64,000 nt of DNA from Irpex lacteus (lineage: Eukaryota; Basidiomycota; Agaricomycetes; Polyporales; Irpicaceae): contig MQVO02000006.1 in the NCBI GenBank assembly GCA_001986395.2, forward strand, positions 930,001 through 994,000. The letters are read 5' to 3'. The notes below the pieces were generated by a model. That model searched no databases. It was not told the origin of the DNA and saw only the letters and a program-made list of their open reading frames with translations. This document shows positions 1-12,741 of the stretch, piece after piece. The translations under genes were made by a program, and so were the position numbers. Each line of letters opens with the position of its first letter. Within the stretch, counting starts at the first letter, position 1.

Positions 1-1354
1 GTCTGTGCGACCGATCCGCAACATCGCTTTCGAGTTCTTCTTGATCTCGCACATCATCCTTGTCGCGTGAGTAATTCAGTGTGACGTGATAGTCATTTGT
101 GCTAACGTCTCGCGGGGCTACAGACTCTTCATCATCGGTGGATACCTTCATGCACGTGAGGTTGAGTACGTTGCTGTTCTTACCCTGATCAATGTCTTAC
201 GGCTGGCTAATTCTTCTTATCTGTGACAGCTTTGGTGATTACTTTTGGCCTGCGCTCGTCATCTGGGCTTTCGATCGCGTTCTGCGTGGTTTACGTCTTC
301 TATGGAACAATCGGTTCAAGGTTTCAGGAGATCACCACGAATGCAAGGCCACTGTAGAACTTCTTTCGGATGACACTGTGCGCCTCACTCTGCGACGTCG
401 TTTCAACTGGCGCCCGGGCCAACACGCATACGTTGTCCTTCCAACTATCTCTACCCTCCCAACTGAAGCCCATCCGTTCACGATTGCGAGCGCTGCTAAC
501 AAGCTTGACGGAACAGAGGCCGCCTTTGGTGAGGAAAGGGATGTCTCTTTCATCATCAGGGGTCGGGAAGGCTTTACTGGTAGACTAAGGGAGCATGCCA
601 AGAATGGAAAGACCGCGACCGTGCCCGCGTTCGTAGATGGGCCATACGGATGTCCGCCCGACCTCACGCGATATTCGACATCTATCTTGGTGGCAGGAGG
701 CTCTGGCGTGTCCTACACGTTGCCGCTATTGCTCAATCTTGTCAGCAAAGCACGAGCGGGTACCTCTGCTGTTAGAAGGGTGATATTCGTCTGGTCCGTT
801 CGCGATGCTGGTAAGTGGAATGAACTCCTGCAGCTCTCATCATCAACTCATACGTTGGCGCCCATAGATCACATCAAATGGATTTCTAAAGTTCTCACTG
901 AAGCACTCGTCGCGGCGCAGCCAACGAATTTGCATGTTGAGGCCAGGCTATATATCACCGGCCCTTCCGCGCCCACTTTTGAGTCCCGGGAAGCGGTGTT
1001 CGATACCGATACTTCGGAATCACCCACTCCCGCGAACCCAAGCTCAGAAAAAGACGTCAAGCTGCCCTTGTACCACTCCTTGCAGATTATGCATGGGCGA
1101 CCAAGTATAAGGAAGATCCTGCAAGAAGAGATTACTTCTGCTCAAGGCCCTGTTTCTGTTGATGGTAAGGGATTTTATACTCAGAATACCAATGATGAGT
1201 TACTGACTTTACCCTATCCGTAGTTGCTGGTCCTTCCGGTTTGTCTCAGTCTGTTGCGAAAGCCCTCGCGTCTAACCTCACGAGCCCGCTGAGCGTGCTA
1301 CGGGGTACACCATCAGTCACTCTACATACGGAAACTTTTGGCATGACGAAATAA
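1..1354 (+). CDS. Ferric reductase (FRE/NOX type), C-terminal part, cut by the left edge
   Basis: Plasma-membrane ferric/cupric reductase that passes electrons from NADPH through FAD and haem to extracellular metal. Only the C-terminal half lies in the window. The first exon pieces give a membrane segment (FFLISHIILVA, then LFIIGGYLHA), followed by a segment ending in PALVIWAFDR as in the last transmembrane helix of the family. The FAD-binding motif HPFTIAS is clear at about 472-492, and the NAD-binding region starts with GGSGVSYTLPLL near 700. The last intron is 1165-1223, and the final exon carries the C-terminal VAGPSGLSQSVAKAL motif before TAA at 1352-1354. The splice near 155-228 could not be resolved cleanly in frame. 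The family assignment is firm; which FRE paralogue this is cannot be told. Confidence 0.85.
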
Positions 1355-1783
1355 TTACTCCCTCTCCTGCGTGTTTCCTATTCACGCTCGCCTTATCACG
1401 CATTCTTCACGCACATCCATGTATTGTTACGTTCATAGACTTTCAACGCCCCTTCCTAGACTTGTAGCACTTTTATCGGGATAGCACTTCCAGACGTCAT
1501 GGTACGATTAATGTCATTTCATGTTGATTTCGCGGACGCTGCAATCTCAGCGAGTATTGGCCTGCCTGAACGTCGACGAACACCACATTCCTTTCTAGGC
1601 TCTGCACCGGTGCGTTATGTAATCGATCGAAATCATTAAAGCTTCCGTCCCGTCAAACCGTGCTGAATGGGCGCCTTTCACTTTCGGTGAATAATATCGT
1701 CACAGCGGGGAAGCTGAAGTTTGGTCGTGCACCGTGTCTTTCATCACGACCACCACCACATCGACAGCTGGCATTTTAGTGGA
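1355..1783. other. Intergenic, FRE 3' side and promoter of the FYVE-RING gene
   Basis: About 430 bases with no coding pattern on either strand. It must hold the 3' UTR of the reductase and the promoter of the next gene; no clear TATA box is seen. Confidence 0.5.
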
Positions 1784-4700
1784 ATGAGCGACGAAGATAA
1801 CCCTACGACTCTGCATCCACTCTCAACCATCGAAGAGTACGTGGCTGCTATCTAACAGTACTTAAGTAGTTATTTCGACTTATGACTGTTTGTGTCGTGT
1901 GCAGGGTTCCGAGCAACGTCACATCGTCTGCGGCATCCCCAAATCCTACTATGCACAACGAAGATTCGGACGAGGAGGAGTTCGTCTATCCTGGTGTTGA
2001 GGGTGCAGGCAGCGGAAGCAAAGAGGATGCGGTGGCAATGCCACAGCCGGCACAACATGAGCATGAGCATGAGCCTGTGGAAGAATTTGTGTACCCAGGA
2101 GTAGAGGGTGGAGTTCAGCCATTCGAAGAAGATGAAGGGCAGCCCGACCTTGAAGTCCACCTGCCAACACCGCCGTCATCCGACCCAGTCACGGAGCTCA
2201 CACTACCTTCTCCACCGGATGTAGCCCCTTCTGAGGTAATTACCCATCCTCCTGTGACCATAATTCCCCCTCCACTCGCTCCTCCTCCAAAGAACCACCC
2301 AACACCGGCACAACTGGAGGCCATCCAGGCTGCTGCATCTAACGGTGATTTGAACAAGTTACAAGACTTGTTCCGAAGCGCATTGGAGGCCGGCGAATTT
2401 GAGCCATTTGCGTTGGCCAATGACGCGTCACCGAGGACAGGATTGACTGCATTACATGCCGCTGCTAGTCGTGGACGACTTGATATTGTTAAATGGCGTA
2501 AGTTTCTCTCTCGGTGGTGAGTGGCATATTGACCCAACGAGATGGGCACAGTTGTGCAAGAGTGTGGAGCTATCCCTGATATTGAGGACAAGGAAGGAGA
2601 GGTGAGCAACATAGTTGATGTATATGTTTCCTCCAACAAAGACTAAGCTAAGTTGCGACTGCACTATAGACAGCTTTGCATAAGGCTGCTCTCAACGGCC
2701 ACCTTGCTATAGTCACATATCTGCTACCTGACCATGCAGATGTACAGGCTCAGGATAATGACGGGTGGACCGCTCTACACAACGCTTGTTCTAAGGTACG
2801 CTCCAGCCTGTTCACAAGTGCCACTTCCTACGACCATAAATAGGGGTATCTGGATATTGTTCGCTGGCTGTGTGAACAAGGAGGGGCCACAGCTGACCAA
2901 AATGGCGTGCATGGCGTGGATATGCGAAGTAAAGGTGGTTGGACCCCTTTGAGTGAGTAGTTATGGACATCAGTACCTTACTCAGCCTCTCACGAAAAAC
3001 TTCCGCAGTGAACGCAGCATCTAAGGGACATTTGCCTGTAGTCCGTTATCTGCTGAACAAGCAATCAGCAGATCCCCTCGTTCGAAACAATTGGGGAGAG
3101 ACCGCATATGATGTAGCTGCGGCCGTGTTCGAAGTTTGGATCTGCGAGGTTTGTCAAAGCACATGATCATGGATTCATGTGAACTTACTCAGGAAACAGG
3201 TGCTTCAGAAGGCTGAGACCGAGAAATGGCGTGGTACGACGGCTCCATATAACCCATTGGCAGTCCACACTACAGTTCCTCTGGTTCTATATGAGCACCA
3301 ACGACTCGACATGAGACTCAAGACACTGGCTGTATCCGGAGGATACCCGAAGTTTTCCGCATCAGGATTAGGGCGACGTGGGAGACGTGCCCCGTTTGAA
3401 CTTAGGCTACCAGTCAAAGACGAAGAGACAGGCAAGAAGGTTCTCCCAGCTTGGCGCAGCGATGTCCACCTCCCGCTTCGAGACGAACCTTTTGCTTTGC
3501 CCCCTCCTGGCGCGGATAGTGCAACCAGAGAAGGAGCGGAGAGAAGTCATTTCTGGTTGTATGTCTGACTTGTCCTTAATATCATAATTGATTCGCTGAC
3601 AACTCGTAGATCTGACTGGACTTTGGATGTCACACATCCGGGCGTGGATGCTGAAGAGGGCTGGCAATACGCGCAATCGTTCGATGCAGCCGACGATGAA
3701 TGGGTTGCTGAACAACCACCGCCATTGCAGAGACTCCTCAAGGGAAGTGGCGCTGTAGCTGCAGGTCTAGGTGGTGGTAGTTCGTCACGAAGTAACAGTA
3801 GTTCCGGATCACGGGCTGGCTCGCAACTTTGGGTCAGACGTCGGCGTTGGGTGCGAGTAATGCGTCGCCGCCTGGACATACCGCCTCTACCGTTCATGCA
3901 GCCCGATGGAAACATGTATCACCTAGATGCCGATGGCGCGCTGATCCCGTATCATGGAGACGCTAACGATGAACATGACGGTTCTGAAGGTCAGGAACTG
4001 GGTGTTATGCCAAGTAGTGGTCTCACCGCTGCTCAAGACTACGTTGGTCGTGCGCGTTACCTCGCTGGTACATCTCAGGAGACCGAGGCATCCACAGAAT
4101 CCCAATCTAGCGTGGAAGCACGGCGGGCTATCGCTAAGCTAGAGAGAGCCACAGCGGAATTGCGGCAAGGCATTCTTGGTGCGAAATATCTGACTCGCTG
4201 GGCCAGGAGCTCATTCTATTTTCATGACAGGCGACAGCGATATCGACAGGAAGACGCAGGCGGAAGTTTTATTGAATGCTTATAGTAGAGAACTCGAACG
4301 CAGACGGCTTGCTGCTGGAGCACAGGGCTTGCTGATATCTGGCGAAGGTCAGGTTAAATTCATTCTGACAAGATAAACCTGAGTTAACGAGCGTCATAGA
4401 TGAGGAAAATTATGATGATGATGACTCAGACGAAGAATTCCTCTATCCTGGATCGTCCTCTGAAGCCACACCTCGCCCTCCTTCAATCAGATCAGCAAAT
4501 ACGGACTACTTTCAAAGGACCACCTCTCGCGGACCTGCGGATCTTACGCCTCATTTATCCCAAGCTCCAGAATTTAGAGTGCCTACCCACGAGGCACCGC
4601 AGAAGGTCCTCAGTCCTAGATGGACGCCTCCCACACCACATTCTTTACATGCGCAGTGGGAACGGGATGAAGCAGTCAGTACGTGCCGCTCATGCCAGCG

Positions 4701-5637
4701 AAGATTCAATTTTATCACCCGTAGAGTAAGTCTATTCAATTCGATTGCACCCATCTTGTCCTGACCAACTTTTTGTAGCATGTGAGCTATTCTATGACTC
4801 ATCTCATAAATGCAATCACTGATAGATGGGAACACGCTAGCATTGTCGCCGTTGCGGACGTATCTTCTGTGATCGTTGCTCGTCTTACAGAGCTCTTCTG
4901 GACCCATCCGACATTGTTCATGATCCCACATGGGCGGAATCGTCGACTACGGCCACGTCCTCTCAGCGTGTGTGCCAAGACTGTTATGAAATAGTCACCG
5001 CTAGCGTGCCAAACGGACTACAAGTGCCAAGGACAAACTCGATTGAACGTATCATCGTAGATCAGAGGAGGCTCAGCATACCGAGCCCTACGAACGGCCA
5101 CGGGCAGACCAGTTCGCAAATTAGTGATTTAGCTGAGTAAGTTGTACTCATTTCCTGAATATATCTTTAAGCAAACTGAATGTTCCACTACTAGCTGCCC
5201 TGTATGTGGCATAAACCTTTCGGACCTCGGTTCTGCAACAGCGCAGGAAGCGCATGTTAAGAGCTGTTTGGAGGGAGGAAGTGGTGCTTCGCCGCAGACT
5301 GCGCGATACTTGGTTTATACACTGCCGGAAGAGAGTTCTCTGATTGGGACAGAATGTGAGCATCCCAGAACCATGAAGTGTTTCTTACTAAAGTTGTCGG
5401 ACAGGTGTTATCTGCCTTGAGGAGTTCGTAAAGGGTATGTAGACCTACTCATAGGTGTGAGGCGAGTTCACAATAACCTTTGTCTTTAGGATCTACAGTG
5501 GCAAGACTTAGCTGTCTCTGCAGTTTCCATAACGGTATGTCAGCCTAGTAGATCTTGGACATAGTGCTGACGTCCTACTAGCGTGTTTATCCTCATGGTT
5601 ACAGCGAGGACGCAGTTGCCCCGTGCACGCGCGTTAA
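1784..5637 (+). CDS. Ankyrin / dysferlin-like / FYVE / RING-finger protein, probable E3 ubiquitin ligase
   Basis: Start ATG at 1784 ([13 protein letters not shown]), first intron 1837-1904, stop TAA at 5635-5637. In order: acidic repeats around [10 protein letters not shown]; ankyrin repeats at about 2440-3150 ([50 protein letters not shown]); a dysferlin/peroxin-like block at 3610-3880 ([35 protein letters not shown]); an FYVE zinc finger at 4680-4985 ([20 protein letters not shown], then CDRC); and a C-terminal RING read across the last exons (CVICLEEF, CLCSFHNACLSSWL, CPVHAR). FYVE fingers bind PI3P on endosomes and vacuoles, and RING fingers recruit E2 enzymes. The FYVE plus RING pairing resembles yeast Pib1, but that protein is short and lacks ankyrin repeats. 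Ligase activity is inferred from motifs only. Several internal exon borders are uncertain. Confidence 0.8.
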
Positions 5638-5869
5638 GGCTTATTTTGCAGCGAGTTCTTAAAGACAGCTTAAATTGTTGAGGACTGCTTGCAAAATGGT
5701 CGGCGACTTGTTATGGCAGCTTTTGACGTTTCTGGAGATATCAGTCTTGCTTTGGAATCCTACTACTATCCCTAATAATACATCGGAATATTGATAAGAA
5801 TATGAATACAGTGGTATCCGTTAATGTTGGAATTCAGCATGATAGAAAATCGGTACATTGGAAGGTTGG

Positions 5870-6906
5870 TCATTCCCCTTCGCGCTCGTAGAAATTGTTC
5901 TGGGGAATGCGACTCTCATCAATACGGATGATGTTGGACAAGTCTTCGTAATCAGGCTCGATGATATCCTGTCCTTTACGGCCGTCATCTTGGTCGTCGT
6001 CAAACCAGGCGGCGGGATCATCGTCGTCAGAGTCATCTTCCTCGTCATCATCTTCGAGGTCTGATTCGGTTGGTTTATAAGACCTGAAAGGAATGAGGGC
6101 GGATTAGATGTGTTGTGGCGTAAAAGGGAATTTAAACGTACATAAAGGCATATATTCGTGCCTCCTGCTCCGCTCTCGATAATGCCTTCTCCCCGGGCAA
6201 TGCAAGGCCCATTCGTTTCCGCTTCTCCTCTTGTTTCTGTTCTTGTTGCTGCTTTCTTTCTTGTTCCAGTCTATGTGCCTCTTGTTCGATCTGAATGGCC
6301 TCCTGAAAGGTGAAGACGTTCGTATCTGAGCCTTCATGCATGCGAGCCGACTGTTCGTAAAGTCAGTAGAAGAATAACAGTATCAATAGGAGTATTACGC
6401 ACAAACTTCGCCAATGCACGCTGCTTAGCACCTATAGGGCGCGGCACCGGTGGTGGTGGTGCCTGCGGTTGATCAACGTGCATCTGATCATCCGGTGGGT
6501 CTAGATTGGTCTTGTTGAGGAGCTTCTGTATGTTGTCAACACCGAGCTCGACTAGACGGTCTTCAATGGCAGCCTGCTCGGCAGATATCCGTTGCACATA
6601 CGTTGAAGTGGAAGGTGTCCTGAAGCGGAAAGGGACCGATTGATCAGCTTCCCGAGTTTGTCAACAACCCCTTGCAGTGTGATGTGAGATGCGCTAGAAA
6701 AGACGATGTACGTACGGCTCTTTCAATCTTCTGACATTATAGGCATGTCGATCTTTCAGTTCTTGTATTGTCATTTCGGCTACGGGCTTGAGCTTGGGCC
6801 TCGTGGATGGCATGAAAACACTCCTGGTGGTTCGGGTAGGGGAGGATGGCGATGGCGATGTTGGAGACATACGAGGATGATTTCTGGTTGGAGATACTTG
6901 TGGCAT
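5870..6906 (-). CDS. Conserved acidic protein of unknown function
   Basis: Start ATG at 6904-6906 (MPQVSPTRNHPRM), first exon to 6716, stop TGA at 5870-5872, about 250 residues in several exons. The N-terminus is Ser/Pro/Thr-rich, followed by MTIQELKDRHAYNVRRL. The middle is a likely coiled coil with many Glu, Gln and Lys residues (EQEAHRLEQERKQQQEQKQE) and then GLALPGEKALSRAEQEARIY. The C-terminus is strongly acidic (SDLEDDDEEDDSDDDD) and ends in DIIEPDYEDLSNIIRIDESR and FYEREGE. The order of conserved-looking blocks suggests a nuclear protein, but I do not recognise the family and give no function. It is convergent with the FYVE-RING gene, 232 bases apart. Confidence 0.65.
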
Positions 6907-7336
6907 GGTGACTGTGTGTATAGGGAAGAGGAGGAAGAGGGAATTATGGTGCGGCTACTTCGAGTTCAGACCAATTCTTATAGCTTCTGGGCTGAGGACG
7001 CTTGTTTGTCCATCAATCACACGTCCGTTTTAGGCAATACGCGTAGTTCAACAAAAGAGGCACCCACGTAACGAAATGTGTTTATTCTTGAAGACTAACT
7101 CACCCTACTGTCGCAACTGCGAAACAAGCACTGAGCCTTGTGACGTGTACCGAGAGTTAGACAGCTGGAGCTCGTGAGGCCCGAGCCCGACCTCTCAGTA
7201 CGAGCGCCACTGCCGTATGACTCCCTCGCCCACACGCATCCCAGCATATCTGGGATCCCCATTCATATGGTTGACTAATAGCTACATAGAAACAATGATA
7301 GTACATATCCAGTCATACAGAAGACCATCTTCAGCC
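6907..7336. other. Intergenic
   Basis: About 430 bases holding the promoter of the acidic-protein gene and the 3' side of the PI31 gene. Short open stretches here have no intron or motif support. Nothing further seen. Confidence 0.45.
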
Positions 7337-8452
7337 TCACGAAAACATGTCCCCCTGTAGCAGAATGTCAGCATCAGATAGGAGCGCAAGATTCTCATAC
7401 TCACATATCCGGGGGGCATGAACTCGTCGTTATCTGGGTCTCTCATATTTCCACCTCCAGGCAATCCCCTACCTCCTCTGCCAGCTCCGCCGAATGGAGG
7501 CAATGGACCACCAGGATGAGGTCCAAGTCCCGGCCCCACGGGATCGAACCTCGCCCCTGGAGGGGCACCCATGGGTGGCAAAAAGCCGTCACCTCCCCAA
7601 GGCCCTCGCCCTTGTCCTGTAGGTCGAGGATTGAAGATAGGATGGTTGGGCCCAACAAACATTCCGCCATCGTCACCGCCAAAGAGAGGTGGCGGTGCAA
7701 ACGGATTACCACCAAAGGGGAGCCGATCTCTTCTTCCGATTTCAAGAGGGTTTCTAGGGGGTGCTTGTAGTGGTGAGATGAGATCCGGTGCTTCAGGAGG
7801 AGGCACTGGTCGCGGTCGTGGGTTAGACGGACCAGGCACAGCACGTGAATGGTCTGATTCCGTAGCCTGTTCTACGTAGCCATCCTTACGAAGCCCAGGG
7901 ATGAGTTTTTGTATAACCATCATCTGGAGCTGCGACACGAAGTCGGTCACTCGGTTGGAAGAAATGAAGCCGTGAACCAGGGGTGACGCGTCCGCAGCAT
8001 CGAGGGTATGAGGGTAGAACGATGGCGATAAGAAGTCATTTGTCGCTATGTCTAAGGATGCAGCTTTATCTGTCTGAACGGAATATTGGTATTTTATACA
8101 ACCAATTGGGGCGGAGCTTACGTACCTCTATAGCGATCGCGTTGATCATAGTGCGGCCACCTAGTTTGGAGATCTTCAGCACAAACTCGAAGCTGCTCTG
8201 CTCGTGTTTGTATCTGAAAGTATATGCTCCTGGTCCATGAGAGTTCCACTCAGCTGGAAGTACGTTGTTCTCAAATGTACTGATTGTGGCACTATCGTCG
8301 ACGCCAACGAGTCGGAAGCCTAAGATAGACAGTGCGGTATGTACGAGAGCAGCCAGCCCATCCTGAGGTGATTTGAGCTCCCGTTTCCCCGTCGGCAGCA
8401 GGAACGGCAGCTTCGAAAGCAAAGCAGAGGGGTCGAGGATGTTGTTGCTCAT
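7337..8452 (-). CDS. FUB1: Proteasome inhibitor PI31-like protein
   Basis: Binds the 20S proteasome and modulates its activity and assembly. Start ATG at 8450-8452 (MSNNILDPSALLSKLPFLL), stop TGA at 7337-7339. The N-terminal half matches the PI31 FP domain: a long globular region with LVHTALSILGFRLVG, GAYTFRYKHEQSSFEFVLK and the helix VTDFVSQLQMMVIQKLIPGL. The C-terminal half is Pro/Gly-rich, as usual for PI31, with the conserved block GGMFVGPNHPIF and ending MRDPDNDEFMPPGYGDMFS. The last intron sits between PPGY and GDMFS. The first intron starts after INAIAIE and rejoins at TDKAASLDIATNDF. About 300 residues, usual for the family. It is divergent from PRP5 over 210 bases. Confidence 0.87.
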
Positions 8453-8662
8453 GGTGGTCCACTGCAAAGATGTGCTTGCCTGGGATGACCTCAACGCGCG
8501 GCCAGAGCAATGTAATGGGCGCCTAACTATACTCATACGCAATCTCGATTGAGTTATCCCAGCCAAATAAAGCACAACAGCCGTGGCTACTGCCTCAAGC
8601 CCGAAAGTCATTTCATTCACCTCCAACTTTCGTCTTCTCCGCATCTCTGTTTTCTACTCAAG

Positions 8663-11600
8663 ATGGCGAGGCGCGACAGGTCCTACTCGCCGGATACACC
8701 ACATAAGAGGGTAAGACCGTCTCACCGCTCTTCACCGCGGTCTCCATCGCCAACCAGGCGCAATCAAAGGCCTCCCAGATCGAGGTACGACGACGAACGA
8801 GACCGGGATAGGGACAGAGACCGCGACAGAGAAAGAGACAGGGATAGGGATAGAGACAGAGATAGGGATAGGTACAGGGATGATAGGTACCGAGACGACA
8901 GAAGACGGGACTACCGCGATGACAGACGAGACGAGCGTCGACGCTCCAGGTCAAGAGAGCGACGAGACCACGACCGCAAGCCTTCACCACCAAGAGCACC
9001 GCCCCCAGCGGAGAAAGAGAAACCTGCCGCCGCCGCTACTCCGCCTGTGGAAGACGAAAAGGTCAAGGCGAAGCGTGCCAAACTCGAGGCATGGAAGAAA
9101 GAGCGTGAAGCCAAGAAAGCGTTAGACGAAGCTAAGGCGAAAGCCATGGCACTGGCCGGAAAGTCTGCACCTCGTGAGTGTTTCTTTGAAATCCTTCCCA
9201 TTTCATGATTTCACACCACTTGATCCGATGCCCTCTAGCTGTCGCCGCTGCGCCTGCAAAGTCCGCAGGCCAGCTGAACCGCGCTGCACTAGGTGGGTTG
9301 GGTTTGAAAGGCCTGCCTCTAAAACCCGATGTCATAAAGGCCGCTAAACTCGCTTCCGTGGCTGCGGGACTGGACGATTCCGTGGAGACTAAACGGAAAT
9401 TGGAGAAGATGGATCTTCCGGAAGTAGACATGACTATGGCGGAAGGAGCAGCTGTCGTGGGTGACCTCGAGGGTGATGATGACGACGACGACGAAGATGA
9501 CGCCAATAAGATGGACCAAGACAAGGCGAACGACGCGATGGACGAGGACGAGGACGATATCGATCCATTGGACGCGTTCATGAGTGGTGTGAAGGAAGAG
9601 GTTAAGAAAGTAAATTTGGAGGATATGAAGAAACTGTCGCATAACGGCTCCACCCGTGTTCGTCTCGATGAACAAGGAGACGACGCTGAAGACGATGTCG
9701 ATGGCCCGCAGCCCGACGAACTCGATACCACCGAACTCAACCCGGAAGACATCCTCGCTCTTGCTGCCAAGAAGGCGAAGAAGAAGGATCTGGCCTTAGT
9801 TGACCACGGTCGCATTGCATACGAACCCTTCCGTAAAGAGTTCTACACTGCTCCTCCAGATATCTCTGATATGACTGACGAGGAGGCTGATCTTTTGCGT
9901 CTTGAGCTGGATGGTATCAAGATCAGAGGTGTCGACTGCCCGCGGCCAGCTACAAAGTGGAGTCACTTCGGTCTGCCAGCTAGCTGGTAAGCGTTTTCTT
10001 ATTTTATATAGACCAGTACTGATTCCTTTCATGCTTAGTCTGGACGTCATCAAGAAACTGGGATATGCTGGACCAACACCTATTCAGGCCCAAGCTGTTC
10101 CAGCTATAATGTCCGGTCGCGACGTGATTGGTGTCGCGAAAACAGGTTCGGGGAAGACCATTGCGTTCCTCCTCCCTCTTTTCCGTCATATCAAAGACCA
10201 ACGCCCTCTCGAGCAGATGGAAGGACCTATCGCAGTTATCATGACACCCACACGTGAGTTGGCCGTACAGATCCACAGAGAGTGCAAGCCATTCCTTCGG
10301 GTACTAAATCTACGCGTAAGCCTCTCACTTTCCTAATCTGTACAAGACATACTGACGTTCGATTTCGTTCAGGCTGTTTGTGCGTACGGAGGTTCTCCGA
10401 TCAAAGACCAGATTGCTGAGATGAAGAAGGGCGCAGAAATCATCGTTTGCACACCAGGACGAATGATCGACCTTCTCACGGCCAACTCGGGGCGTGTAAC
10501 GAATCTTAAGCGTGTCACGTACCTCGTACTTGATGAGGCTGATCGCATGTTTGACATGGGTTTCGAGCCACAGGTCATGAAGATCGTCAACAACATCCGT
10601 CCCGACCGCCAGACCGTTCTTTTCTCCGCGACCTTCCCTAAACAAATGGACTCGCTAGCTCGTAAGATTCTCAGAAAGCCACTCGAGATCACCGTTGGCG
10701 GCCGTTCAGTCGTTGCACCTGAGATTGAGCAGATCGTGGAAGTGCGCGATGAAGACAGCAAGTTTAATCGTCTCTTGGAGATTCTAGGCCAGACGTATAA
10801 CGAAGATCCTGAATGCCGCACGCTGATATTCGTTGATAGGCAGGAGGCTGCCGACAACCTCCTTCGCGAACTCATGCGCAAAGGCTATCTGTGTATGTCG
10901 CTTCACGGTGGAAAGGATCAGGTCGATCGTGATTCCACCATCGCCGACTTCAAATCTGGCGTCGTCCCTATCGTCATTGCTACCTCCGTCGCTGCACGTG
11001 GGCTTGACGTTAAGCAGCTCAAACTCGTTATTAATTACGATGCCCCGAACCACATGGAGGATTACGTGCATCGTGCCGGACGAACTGGTCGTGCGGGTAA
11101 CAAGGGTACTTGCGTCACTTTCATAACCCTAGAACAAGACCGCTACTCCGTGGACATTTACAGAGCGCTGAAAGCTAGTAATGCAGCCGTGCCGAAGGAA
11201 CTGGAAGATCTTGCCAACGGTATGTGATGCCTTGTATTCTTATGGAGCTTATTGCTGAGAAATCGTTCGCGGTAGGATTCCTTGAGAAAGTGAAATCGGG
11301 CAAGGCTAAGGTCGCCGGGTCTGGATTCGGCGGGAAGGGCTTGGATAGGCTTGATCAGGAGCGTGACGCCAAAGAGAAGGCCGAACGTAAAGCATATGGG
11401 GAGCCCGACGAGGAGAAGGCACCCGCTGCTACGACTGAAGAGACGGCCGCCAAGGCGCCTGCTGCTGACGATATGACCTTTGGCACTTTCAAAGTGGAAG
11501 TCAAACGCGGTCCTGCTCCCGACTCGTCGAAGGGACAGCTTGGGGTTGCTGGCGCTGCTGCTGCTGCTCGTCGACTGGTGCAGGCTAAAGAAGAGGAGCG

Positions 11601-12275
11601 CCTCCAGAAACAGCTCCGCGATGCAGAGGAAGCAGCGGCTCGGGCTGGAAAGGACACGCCCGCGCACAAAACGGCGCTCAGTGTTGTTGCAAAGCTCAAT
11701 GCGCAGCTGCGCGCCCACAAGCTCGTTGCTCAGTCTCAATTGCAGATGCACGACGAGCCTGGCAAGAAACTGTCGGCCGATGCAACAGAGTTCCACGCTA
11801 TCATCCCGATCAATGACTACCCGCAGAAGGCGAGATGGCGAGTTACGAACAAGGAGACGATGGTACAGGTACGTTTCAATACCTCTTACACTAGAAGCTG
11901 TATACATACTGACCGCCCTCTTTCAAGCTCATTGATATGACGGGTGCCTCAGTTACGAACAAAGGTGGGTCATTTGGCAGGATGATCTTGCTCTATCTTA
12001 TTGAAACGTGACGTTCGCAGGTATCTATTACGAGTCCGGTAAGGAGCCACCCCCTGAGGGCCCGCCGAAATTGCATCTTCTTATCGAGTCAAATGAGGAG
12101 TGGAGGGTAAGCACATCTTCCCATGACACGTGGGATACCGAGACTTATCTGCCTTTTTTAGGTTGAGCAAGCCGTCAGGGAAATCAAGCGGCTCCTCATC
12201 GAAGCGTCAGCTGCCGCATTGCAGGCAGAGATGCGGAACCCCACTGCGACAGCTGGACGCTACAGTGTGGTCTAG
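8663..12275 (+). CDS. PRP5: Prp5/DDX46-type DEAD-box RNA helicase
   Basis: ATPase that remodels U2 snRNP and helps branch-site recognition during prespliceosome formation. Start ATG at 8663, stop TAG at 12273-12275, roughly 1,050 residues, close to DDX46. The N-terminus is RS-like with a long run of Arg-Asp dipeptides, then a charged Lys/Ala helix, then the DPLDAFM motif of Prp5 proteins near 9568, then the DEAD core. Visible core motifs: Q motif [14 protein letters not shown], Walker [26 protein letters not shown] and [10 protein letters not shown]. The C-terminal extension ends in a KH-like segment read over short exons ([30 protein letters not shown]). Introns interrupt at about 9174, 9987, 10315 and 11221, and several times near the end. 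The family call is very secure. Confidence 0.96.
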
Positions 12276-12741
12276 AGTGCTGCTGAAGTGTGTTCTTCTA
12301 CGTTATTGCGCTGTGCTAGTGTTTGCGTTGCTTCGTGCGATATTTACTCATAACTCGTAATTAGTACTGTGTTTTGACTCTTTGACTGTGCATGATTCCA
12401 GCATAATGAGACATTCAATGTGAGGTGAGGTGTTCCTCTTCACACCGAGTGCGTACTTGGGTCTGACGATGTGTTAATATTGGCGGGCCGAGAAGGTGGC
12501 TGCCGCGGACAGATGGACCATGTGATTGGCTTCGTATGCAGGAATCGGCAGTGTCCAGGGTCCTACTCTGTCTCAGGGCATTGTTCTGGAGATTTAACAG
12601 AAGGTTCTATTAGTCGTCGTTTACTTACAATGACTTTCACGACTAAGCGGAATTCCCGGCTGTGGAGAGTATAAAAGTCCCGCATGGCCGTCGACAACAT
12701 GTAGGTCTCTCTCCGTTGTCTTCACCGTCCGTCCCTCGACG
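12276..12741. other. Intergenic, promoter of the DHA1 transporter
   Basis: About 470 bases between PRP5 and the downstream transporter. Apart from the TATA box listed separately, nothing is recognised. Confidence 0.5.
12670..12677 (+). promoter_or_regulatory. TATA box of the DHA1 transporter gene
   Basis: TATAAAAG lies 72 bases before the start codon at 12742, the usual spacing for a fungal TATA promoter. Confidence 0.6.

Noticed and set aside
9132..9815. 227-codon open frame on the minus strand
   Set aside because: Antisense to the acidic region of PRP5; its Ser runs mirror Asp/Glu codons.
11158..11907. 249-codon open frame on the minus strand
   Set aside because: Antisense to the C-terminal exons of PRP5.
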